Shown here one piece after another: positions 56,318 through 64,000 of a stretch of 64,000 nt of DNA (within the stretch, counting starts at the first letter, position 1; every line of letters begins with the position of its first letter). The notes beneath the pieces are model-generated. The model was not told the DNA's origin and ran no database searches. It worked only from the letters and a program-made list of their open reading frames with translations. The DNA comes from Byssothecium circinans (lineage: Eukaryota; Ascomycota; Dothideomycetes; Pleosporales; Massarinaceae), in the NCBI GenBank assembly GCA_010015675.1, contig ML976977.1, forward strand, positions 854,507-918,506, read 5' to 3'. The position numbers and the translations under genes were made by a program.

Positions 56318-59020
56318 ATGTTCCACCTGACGCCTCTGCTCGGCGCGCAGTCGGCGTCGCCAGCATCGCAGTCTCTACTGGAGTTTGATGGCGGCGTCAA
56401 AGTGCTAATAGATGTCGGCTGGGACGAGAGCTTCGACGCCGAACAGCTGAAGGAGCTGGAGAAACACGTGCCGACACTGTCCTTCATTCTCCTCACGCAC
56501 GCCACCATAGCCCATCTTGGTGCCTTCGTGCACTGTTGCAAACACTTCCCATTGTTCACGCGCATCCCCATCTATGCGACCAAGCCCGTCATTTCGCTCG
56601 GCCGCACTCTACTACAGGACGTGTACGAGTCGACGCCACTCGCATGCTCCATCATCCCCGCCGACGCTCTCGCGGAGTCCTCAAGCCCCTTCCTCATGCA
56701 GGCGCCGACGCCCGAGGAAATTGCGACATACTTCGGCCTCATCAAGGCCCTCAAGTATGTGCAGCCTCATCAACCGCTCCCATCACCCTTTTCCCCACCC
56801 CTGGGGGGCCTAACAGTTACCGCCTACGGCGCCGGACACACGCTAGGAGGCACGATATGGCACATTGAACACAACGTAGACTCGGTCGTCTATGCCGTAG
56901 ACTGGAACCAGGCGAAAGAGCACGTCTTGCCGGGCGCTGCATGGCTCGCAGGCGGCTCGGAAGTCGTCGAGAAACTGCGTCGGCCCACGGCCATGATCTG
57001 TAGCAGCCGGGGCTCAACCGCCGTTTCGAGACAAACCGACAAGCGGGACGAGGCACTGCTCTCTATGATACGGGACACGGTAGCTAAGGGTGGTTCCGTC
57101 CTTATTCCTTCAGATTCAAGTGCGAGGATGCTTGAGCTGTCATACCTTTTGGAAGACGCATGGCAAAAAGAGACGGTAAAGGACGATAGTAGCAGTCCTT
57201 TGAAGAATGCCCGCCTCTATCTTGCTAGCCGGACGGGTGGCGCTACTATGAGATACGCTCGCAGCATGCTTGAGTGGATGGAGGAGGGCATTGCAAAAGA
57301 ATTTGAGACAGCCACCGGTGCGCAGGAAGGTCAGGATCAGCGACGCCATCGCGGTCAGCAGGCAGGCGCGAAAGGAGATGACGAAAAGCCTAAAGCCCCC
57401 TTTGACTTCCGACATATTACTTTACTGGAGCGTAAATCCCAAGTGTCGCGGATGCTGGGCGCAACAGAACCCCGTGTCATTCTGGCCAGCGACACATCGC
57501 TTGAATGGGGCTTCTCCAAGGACGCTGTCAGAAGCTTGGCTTCAGATGAGCGCAACCTCATCATTCTCACCGAGCGCATTGGCGAATTTGACGGGCAACA
57601 GAAGGGTGTAGGCAGATATTTATGGGATCTATGGAACGAGCGCAATACGTCGCCTGAACAAGACCCACTCGCTGCCATCGTCAGTGCTTCAGGAGATCAG
57701 GTGGCGTTGCAATCATCTCGTGCCGCCGCCCTCGAAGGAAACGAACTTGCTCTCTACCAACAATATCTCATCACTCAGCAGCAGCTCCAAAACACTTCCG
57801 GCACAGCGTTAGAGTCATATGCCTTGGAGGATGATCGATTTTCGTCATCTTCGTCCGAGTCGTCAGACGATTCGGAAAGCGGACTTCAAGGGAAAGCGCT
57901 GAACACGGCCGCGCTGTTACGACATGCACGAAGGAAGCTGGGCTTGAGCGATGAAGAACTCGGGCCTAAGATTCTGATCGAACGGAAAGGTGTGTACGAT
58001 TACTACACCAGAGACAAGAGAGGAAAGCAAGCAAGGTTCCCACACGTTTATAGGCCGCGCCCAACGGACGACTATGGTGGGTTGATCCGGCCTAAAGATT
58101 ACATTCGTGCCGATGAGGATGAGCAGATTATAAGTGAAAGACACGAGACGACGAAAGAGGATGCCGTTGATCAGGAGAAGCAATGGACCGTGCAAGCCGA
58201 CAAGCCAGAAGACGATCCGGACAGGATTGAAGGCCCTTTGAAAGTTGTTGTTGCCACCGAGCTGCTGCTGCTTAAGTGTCGCATAGCCTTCGTTGACTTT
58301 TCGGGTCTTCACGATCGGCGCACGATTCAGATGATGATGCCTCTCATCAAGCCCCGAAAGTTAATCCTAGTCGCGGGCGACGAAGCAGAAACAAACAGTC
58401 TGGCCGAAGACTGTCGGAAAGTGCTCAACGCAGGTTCTGGGGATGCAGCCAACGCTGTCGACGTCTTCACGCCCACAATCGGCATGGTCGTCGATGCGAG
58501 CGTCGACACGAACGCTTGGTCTGTCAAGCTCAGTCGAGACATGGTGCGCCAGCTGCAATGGCAAAAGGTGAGAGAACTAAGTGTGGCGCCCATCACGGGG
58601 AGACTGGCTGCAGTCTCACTTCAGCCTAATGTCAAGAATGAAGATGGCGCAACCAAGAAGAAACCCAAACTCGACGCCACTGTCGCCTTAGTCTCCGATA
58701 AAATGGATACTACACCTGTGCTTGACGTGGTTCCTTCGCATTTGTCGACCGCTGTTCGATCAGTCGCGCAGCCTTTCCATGTTGGCGATCTCAGATTAGC
58801 CGATCTGCGTAAGCTCATGCAGAGCTCTGGTCTGAGGGCGGAGTTCAGAGGTGAAGGTGTGCTCACCATCAACGACATCGTCACTGTACGGAAGACGGCT
58901 ACGGGGAAGAGCGAGATCGATGGCGGAGTGTACAGCTTCACAGACCCGAAGCAGAGTGCTACATTTGCTCAAGTCAAGAAGCAAATCTACGAAGCTTTAG
59001 CCGTAGTCGAGGGAGCCTAG
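56318..59020 (+). CDS. CFT2: Cft2/CPSF-100, cleavage and polyadenylation factor subunit
   Basis: A single uninterrupted frame of 900 residues, a normal fungal length. The N-terminus (MFHLTPLLGAQSA, then KVLIDVGWDESF) starts a metallo-beta-lactamase/beta-CASP fold. The zinc motif is HATIAHLGAF instead of HxHxDH, as expected of the catalytically inactive CPSF-100/Cft2 branch. The beta-CASP portion includes AVDWNQAKEHVLPGA and PTAMICSSRG. Acidic Ser-rich inserts and the C-terminal domain (VREL, FHVGDLRLADLRKLMQ) follow. It is a scaffold partner of the endonuclease Brr5/CPSF-73 in nuclear pre-mRNA 3'-end processing. Unusually for this intron-rich window, it has no intron. Nothing suggests a defect. 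Confidence 0.96.
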   Translation: MFHLTPLLGAQSASPASQSLLEFDGGVKVLIDVGWDESFDAEQLKELEKHVPTLSFILLTHATIAHLGAFVHCCKHFPLFTRIPIYATKPVISLGRTLLQDVYESTPLACSIIPADALAESSSPFLMQAPTPEEIATYFGLIKALKYVQPHQPLPSPFSPPLGGLTVTAYGAGHTLGGTIWHIEHNVDSVVYAVDWNQAKEHVLPGAAWLAGGSEVVEKLRRPTAMICSSRGSTAVSRQTDKRDEALLSMIRDTVAKGGSVLIPSDSSARMLELSYLLEDAWQKETVKDDSSSPLKNARLYLASRTGGATMRYARSMLEWMEEGIAKEFETATGAQEGQDQRRHRGQQAGAKGDDEKPKAPFDFRHITLLERKSQVSRMLGATEPRVILASDTSLEWGFSKDAVRSLASDERNLIILTERIGEFDGQQKGVGRYLWDLWNERNTSPEQDPLAAIVSASGDQVALQSSRAAALEGNELALYQQYLITQQQLQNTSGTALESYALEDDRFSSSSSESSDDSESGLQGKALNTAALLRHARRKLGLSDEELGPKILIERKGVYDYYTRDKRGKQARFPHVYRPRPTDDYGGLIRPKDYIRADEDEQIISERHETTKEDAVDQEKQWTVQADKPEDDPDRIEGPLKVVVATELLLLKCRIAFVDFSGLHDRRTIQMMMPLIKPRKLILVAGDEAETNSLAEDCRKVLNAGSGDAANAVDVFTPTIGMVVDASVDTNAWSVKLSRDMVRQLQWQKVRELSVAPITGRLAAVSLQPNVKNEDGATKKKPKLDATVALVSDKMDTTPVLDVVPSHLSTAVRSVAQPFHVGDLRLADLRKLMQSSGLRAEFRGEGVLTINDIVTVRKTATGKSEIDGGVYSFTDPKQSATFAQVKKQIYEALAVVEGA

Positions 59021-59470
59021 GGGCTAATGCTCGCAATGAATTGTCATGAATATGTTTGTAATATAGTCATGTCTGGATCTAGGACGCTTTCCTAGATTGG
59101 GCATGGAAAAGTGTTAGGTCGTCACAAATTTCAGCCACATTACGAACTGTTACGGTTGTACTTCACATTGCTGTTTGTTGTAGGGCTTCCCTTCTTTTTG
59201 AGGGGATTCTATCTCCGAAAGCATTCATGTATAAGGTTTTTGTACTAACCAATACAGACCACCGCTATTCATATTCATTGCGCATGATCCGCACACCAGA
59301 CGTGCATCACGATCGACAACCCAAAAACTAGCATACGGCATCCTTGCCAACCTTCATAACAAGGAGACCCAAGACCACGTAACAAAACAACAACAGCAAT
59401 GGAAAGAGGATCTATCCCAGCCAAACCGCACAGCCTCCAAACCTCACAACCCATCCCCGCCTCCAGCCCC
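59021..59470. other. convergent 3' spacer
   Basis: 450 bp between the stops of CFT2 (plus) and the Gly/Met-rich gene (minus). It presumably holds both polyadenylation regions. No other feature seen. Confidence 0.5.
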
Positions 59471-60562
59471 TCACACCCTATGCGCAAAGATATGCAAACT
59501 CTGCCCACCGGGCCTATTCCTCTTATTATCCCACCCAGCATCCTTAATCGTCAACACCCTACTCATAGCCTCATCAAACACAAATGTCTGGCCCTTCTCC
59601 CAAATCCCATTCACCATCTCATGGCACTCGCTAATCGCCCACCCCGCCGGATCATCATTCACATCCCTCAGACAAATCTGGATCATGCGATTCATGCCCG
59701 TCACGCTCGAAAGATGCAGGATCTCGACTTCCATGGGGTTTCCATGATTCAGCCAGGGATAGAAGGGGTATGTGTTTGGCACGTCGAGAGGCGCTTTGAG
59801 GAGGTGGACAATAGTGTGCTCGGCGGATTCGACGTGGGTTACTCCCGGGGGGATTCCGCCGGGGACTTCGGTGATGTCGTTTTGCATGGGTTGTTCGAGG
59901 CCAGTGGCTTCTGTTATCATTGCGGGTGCGGGACGCTGTCCTCCCCAGAGACCACCCATCCCCATCCCCATTCCCATGCCCATCATTCCCATCCCCATTG
60001 GCATCCCCATCCCCATACCATGACCCGGCGCCACAAACCCACTGCCCACACCCCCGCCCATCCCCAGCAACGGAACGCCCTGCGCGAACGCAGCAACGGG
60101 ACCACCAACCTCGATCCCCGGTGGCGGCGGCGGCGCATCCGCAGGCGGGAATCCCATTCCCGGCGCGCCTGGCACACAGGCTCCGAGCCGCGTACTCGGA
60201 TTCCCCATTAGACCCGGTGTATTCCATGGATTCCGAGGGACGCCTAGAGGGCCGGCGGATTGGATACCTGGCATACCCATACCCATTCCCATTCCCATGC
60301 CGAAACCGAGACCGCCGAAGGGGGAGAATGGCATGGGCATGCCCATCATTGGAGGGGGTGCGAGGCCGACACCCACGCCGATGGCGGGGATGGCGGTGGG
60401 AATGCCTTGTTGGAGGTGCATTTGTTGTTGGACTTGGGGTTGAGGGCCGGGAGGGAGAGATTCGACGGTGATAGGGGGTGGTGGGGGGTCGCGGTCGAAG
60501 TTTACATTTGCGCCGCCGTTGATGAGCCAAGGTTGGCCGAGGGGAGGAGGGGGACCGGACAT
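59471..60562 (-). CDS. Gly/Met/Pro-rich protein with conserved-looking C-terminal domain, function unknown
   Basis: Uninterrupted frame; the likely start MSGPPPPLGQPWLING at 60562 gives 363 residues. The frame is open to 60694, but the extra 44 residues are Ser/Arg-rich leader-like sequence. Residues about 40-230 are low complexity with runs of Gly-Met dipeptides and Pro, suggesting a disordered, possibly phase-separating segment. The last 115 or so residues are different: THVESAEHTIVHLLKAPL, then TYPFYPWLNHGNPMEVEI, RMIQICLRDV and HEMVNGIWEKGQTFVFD look like a folded alpha/beta domain. I do not recognise the family. No signal peptide or membrane helix. Long frames in two other phases over the same region come from the repetitive composition and are shadows. 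Confidence 0.7.
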   Translation of the reverse strand: MSGPPPPLGQPWLINGGANVNFDRDPPPPPITVESLPPGPQPQVQQQMHLQQGIPTAIPAIGVGVGLAPPPMMGMPMPFSPFGGLGFGMGMGMGMGMPGIQSAGPLGVPRNPWNTPGLMGNPSTRLGACVPGAPGMGFPPADAPPPPPGIEVGGPVAAFAQGVPLLGMGGGVGSGFVAPGHGMGMGMPMGMGMMGMGMGMGMGGLWGGQRPAPAMITEATGLEQPMQNDITEVPGGIPPGVTHVESAEHTIVHLLKAPLDVPNTYPFYPWLNHGNPMEVEILHLSSVTGMNRMIQICLRDVNDDPAGWAISECHEMVNGIWEKGQTFVFDEAMSRVLTIKDAGWDNKRNRPGGQSLHIFAHRV

Positions 60563-61674
60563 GTTGGGGTGGTTGGAGGAGGGTGAGGAGTCCGGCGAGG
60601 AGAAGAGAGGAAGAGGGCTGGAGAATGTTCCTTTCGACCTCGACGACAACAGCGAGCGTCCGAGTGAAGCAAAGCGACTTCGAATCTTGCGCAACAGCGC
60701 AGTCAGTCAGACGGTGTTGAACGAGTGTTTGAGAAGAATCGAGGAGCGAGCGGTCGAGCGGTCGAGTTTGATACGAATACAAATACAAATCCCACCTTTC
60801 ATATATAGTACATGCCTCTTACATTGAATTACTTAAACAAGGTGCTATAATGCGCTGAACGTGAAGAGAACAATAGTGTTGGTTGAACTGTGACGTTGCG
60901 AACACCATTGAGTAGGCAGCCGGTACGTTTCTGTCGCTGAAGTGTAAAGTGTGAAGGGTGAGGATATATGTGATGTATGGGTGCTGGCAAACCACGTTGA
61001 GAGTGTGAAGCGGGTGTGGTTGGCAAGCAGGGGTGGGGTTTTGTGAAGGGCGGAATTGAGGGAAGGAACATCAAGGGAATCAGTACACGGTACGGCTTTT
61101 GAGTGTTTTGCGCCGAGGTTTTGGGGGATTTAATTGTTGGACCTAGAGGAAGTTTGGAGGTTAGATAGAGTGATCAATTAGATGTTAAGAACGTTTGGTA
61201 TGACTAGGGACAAAATCACTGTTTGTTGCGTATTTTATCATTCACATATTGTTTTGAATTCGGACGCGGAGTAGATGAAAGAAGAGTTATAACTAGTTAT
61301 TCCACGTACACACATCATTATGTAGACAATGAAGACGGATGAATGCACAGCAGCAATACATTAACAGAAGAGTAAACCACTACCACATTAATACAGACCC
61401 GCACGAATACAAAACTCACACTCCTTCCATACACTCCTCCAAGCCCATCTAACAAGTTGTAACAATAACTCGCTTGGATCCTGATATAGTGCTCCGGGGT
61501 TGCCGAAGATCGGAAAAAGGTGAGGACTGATGCCAGCAGTGGTAGAAAGGATAATCATCGCATACGCTATTGGCTGACCTCAAGAAAAGGTTGACCCAAC
61601 CGTAAATGCACGCTCGGACGGGAATTGCGCCGATTCAGAAACGGAACCGAAGCCGAGACATCTCGCGCACCCCA
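60563..61674. other. intergenic, no gene
   Basis: 1.1 kb between two minus-strand genes: promoter of the Gly/Met-rich gene and 3' flank of the SprT-like gene. AT-richer in the second half. Nothing recognised. Confidence 0.5.
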
Positions 61675-62550
61675 TCAATTCAAGCAAGTCTCGAGCCGAT
61701 ATCTGTCCAGATCGCACACGCTGGGAAGTTTCCCACTGGCTTTGACGTGGTGCTTCACCATGTCGACCCGGCCTAGATTGATATTGAAAGTATCGTCCAG
61801 GATCATCGGCATGACTTTTTCAATCCTAGCGGCTAGAACTAGAAATGCGCGACCGTGACCATCAGGACCGACGCAGTGACTGAACGTCGGACAGCTTTTG
61901 CACGCATACACATCGATGAAGTTGTGCAGCAGCTCGTGGAGCAGAACACCCAATCGATGGTTCCTCCTGAAGTTGGAGGCGTTGTGCTCTTGGCCGCGAA
62001 CGGCGAGGGGATTGAGCCAGATGTGAGCGCTGTGATGATCCCAGTTCATGCCATAGAGGCCGTAAACCGTACCACCGTTCGCTTCTTTGTCTGTGGACTC
62101 CGTTTTCCAGTGGAAAACGGCGCGTGGGAGTTTCCCTGAGAAGATAGTTCCATTGATTACCTCAATTAGGTGCGTCATTTGCTTCTCGTCGAGGCTCTCG
62201 CGGGCGTCAAACGCGTTGAGAGGTGCACTCAATGATTTTAGAAGGTCTCGCAGTTCCCAGATGGGAGCCTTGTTCGCGCACTCTTCGCCTCTGGCTACTT
62301 CTGAAGCATAGTCGAGCCATTCAGTTTGGCGGTGTGCTAGACCCATTGAATTGTATCTATCTGTTTTGGTGTCTGAGACGAGGTCCCTTATGTGACACGG
62401 GGCTAAGTGATGGAGCTCTTTGCATGCTTCCTGCTGATATAGTTTAGGTGCGTGGTAATCGCAATTGCAGTCGTGAGCAGCCCAAGATCTTTCGACCGCA
62501 GCACGGAGGCTTCTGACGCTTGTAGTTATCCTATTGAGTTGCAAAGTCAT
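61675..62550 (-). CDS. SprT-like zinc-metalloprotease-fold protein
   Basis: Single exon, 291 residues. The core has GVLLHELLHNFIDVYAC (HELLH, His205, Glu206, His209) and, 22 residues later, GHGRAF with a candidate third ligand His232. Upstream, DEKQMTHLIEVINGTIFSGKLP and VFHWKTES fit the SprT-like layout in which an N-terminal helix and strand precede the zinc helix. SprT/Spartan relatives cleave DNA-protein crosslinks, but this one lacks visible PCNA- or ubiquitin-binding motifs and its first 100 residues (Cys/His-containing, CNCDYH) are unlike Spartan. It may be one of the expanded fungal SprT-like proteins of unknown role. Proteolytic activity is inferred from the motif only. Confidence 0.75.
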   Translation of the reverse strand: MTLQLNRITTSVRSLRAAVERSWAAHDCNCDYHAPKLYQQEACKELHHLAPCHIRDLVSDTKTDRYNSMGLAHRQTEWLDYASEVARGEECANKAPIWELRDLLKSLSAPLNAFDARESLDEKQMTHLIEVINGTIFSGKLPRAVFHWKTESTDKEANGGTVYGLYGMNWDHHSAHIWLNPLAVRGQEHNASNFRRNHRLGVLLHELLHNFIDVYACKSCPTFSHCVGPDGHGRAFLVLAARIEKVMPMILDDTFNINLGRVDMVKHHVKASGKLPSVCDLDRYRLETCLN

Positions 62551-64000
62551 GGTGAAAGCCTGTATTCCGATGAGGAAGTGGTGCTTGGGTTTTGGGAAGC
62601 TTTGCTTCGTTTTGAGGACTTTGCTTGGCTTTTTGGGAATCTTTTGTGATTCTCACTACGGATGAAAAGAGTGATGAAGGGGACGGCCAGTACTTATAGG
62701 CAGTGTGCATCCTCAACAGCGGTAGCGATTATGTAAAGATCAAACTGCGGAACTCGTGTGAAGCCACCTATTGGTAATGGACGCTATAACTTTGGCTCTT
62801 ACCTGGGTGAAGTTCTCTAATCTGAAGACTTTTGACTCGACGCTGGCCGAGACTCTGGCTGGAGGAAGGCTTGTTGAGGTCATGACTTATTGTGGGCATA
62901 CAGCCCTGGAGGCGTCTGTAATCGGGTCGGAGGACTGGTTGTACTTTCTGCAGACCTGAAACTAAAAACACCGCTCGTTTTGCGTCCGATGTTCGAGCTG
63001 GTCATTCTTGGCCTTGGCGTGGGCGTGGGAGTGATATCTGAATATTGGGACGATAACGACGGAGTGGGAAGTGCGCAAAAATTGAGTTGAGAAGGGAAGC
63101 GGTGGCTTCACATGCTCGCTGGCTAACTTGAAGACTGGATCTTTGAAAATTTTCCAGTGAAAATTTTTCCTTTCGGTGTTGGGAGGATCTATACCATGGC
63201 TGGACTTCCCCCAATTACAAAGTAGACGTTGGGAAGCATCGTGGTTGTGGTCCACCTAAGTACTTTGTCAGTATGTACCACAAGACTATGTCGTAATGTC
63301 TGATGTGCTTGAGAAAGTGACCAATCTCTCTTAAAATATTGTGAAGTTGACGAAGGGGATCGCGAGATTCGTTCCGTTTCATTTGAGTGGATTTTGTGTG
63401 CTGTGTGAATAGGAGGTCGCTGGTTCGTCTAATCGTGAAGTTCGGCGCGTGACGACCGGGCTTTGCAACCGTCATGAGAGACTGCGCAAAAGCTGATATG
63501 TTTTCTTGAACGTTGGCGGACTAAATGTTCTTCTCGATTGAAATTGGAATTCTGGGACCTTTAACCTACAAGTAGATTCTCGTTTCTCGTTCGTCTTCAG
63601 ACGTCTTTGGTGTCTGGGTGTGATCAGTTGAGGAGACTCCAAACTTCGGTTCCCTTGGTAGCAGCGAAGAATTTTTATCTCTGAGAGGCGTGTGTGTCAG
63701 GGACAAAAAACATGGGGAGAGTGAGAGAATGGTAGACCTGAGGGCGAGGGGAGTAGTTTTTTCAGACGCGAGCGTGGGGTAGTGGCGTCATCGACCCATC
63801 GACGTCGACCACGGTCATATCTATACCTTGGTGTACCACTCTACATACCACTTCGAAATCTTCGGAGTGCGAACGACATGTGATGCATAAGAAGACAGGA
63901 CCCACATAGGGTCAACAACACCAAAAAGCAAACAGCACAAACAGGAAAGCGGGGTAGCGTGTCCGTGCGCGTAACGCCCGGATTCGCGTAACGCCCCGCC
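62551..64000. other. upstream region of the SprT-like gene, no confident gene
   Basis: 1.45 kb to the window end. Minus-strand frames at 62962-63255 and 63215-63475 are short and unrecognised. A gene may start beyond the right edge. Confidence 0.4.
63968..63996 (+). repeat. 12-bp direct repeat at window edge
   Basis: CGCGTAACGCCC occurs at 63968-63979 and 63985-63996, a 17-bp period. It may be the first units of a longer tandem array outside the window. Confidence 0.7.

Noticed and set aside
59399..60211. 270-codon plus-strand frame in the same region
   Set aside because: His/Pro-rich antisense reading of the Gly-Met repeats, with no conserved features.
59655..60788. 377-codon minus-strand frame overlapping the Gly/Met-rich gene
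   Set aside because: A frame-shifted reading of the same repetitive sequence, giving Arg/Ser-rich low-complexity protein. The other frame has a folded-looking C-terminus.
62962..63475. Two short minus-strand frames upstream of the SprT-like gene
   Set aside because: Neither has recognisable features and no donor/acceptor pair joins them convincingly.

Overview
This 64 kb window is nuclear DNA from a filamentous ascomycete (Pezizomycotina), most probably a dothideomycete. Nearly all genes are cut by short spliceosomal introns of about 45-75 nt with GTRNGT donors and CTRAC-like branch points. The families are typical of that group: GH15 and GH81 carbohydrases, a Syp1 endocytic adaptor, Mo25/HymA, a hybrid histidine kinase, DUF6594, a fungal CorA-like protein, a full-size ABCG transporter, a Zn2Cys6 regulator, Cft2 and small secreted proteins. 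The class assignment is inference. I see no operons, CRISPR arrays, tRNA or rRNA genes, intact transposons or viral genes. All exon models were built by hand from splice signals, phase and family conservation, without transcript data.

Layout. 1-10 kb: a small secreted Cys-containing protein (-), an intracellular GH15 enzyme (+, six exons) and a secreted GH81 endo-beta-1,3-glucanase (+) with an unusual acidic, Trp/Tyr-rich tail. 10-20 kb (all minus strand): an ER-type FKBP read in frame into a STIMATE-like multi-pass membrane protein, an SLC35C2-like transporter, Mo25, and a kinase resembling monomeric CDK-activating kinases. 20-34 kb (all plus): Syp1, a 1,994-residue hybrid histidine kinase with an interrupted GAF-like region and a degenerate receiver in front of the true receiver, and a DUF6594 protein with an extra Ser/Thr-rich, single-TM extension. 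34-47 kb: a MARVEL-like membrane protein (-), a second small secreted protein (-), a cytochrome b561 with a 12-nt microexon (+), a CorA-like membrane protein (+) convergent with a full-size ABCG transporter (-). 47-64 kb: two gene-poor stretches around a Zn2Cys6 regulator (-), then Cft2 (+), a Gly/Met-rich protein (-) and a SprT-like zinc-protease-fold protein (-).

The genes do not form an obvious biosynthetic cluster. The ABCG transporter and the nearest regulator are 4.5 kb apart with no biosynthetic enzymes between them. The mix is housekeeping and signalling genes with accessory islands at about 33-41, 47-51 and 53-56 kb. Those islands hold the secreted proteins, orphan reading frames, a 50-bp dispersed repeat pair, a diverged tandem duplication and homopolymer tracts.

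The observations most worth checking are the FKBP-STIMATE fusion, the split-GAF/pseudo-receiver kinase, the DUF6594 chimera, the cytochrome b561 microexon and the GH81 tail.
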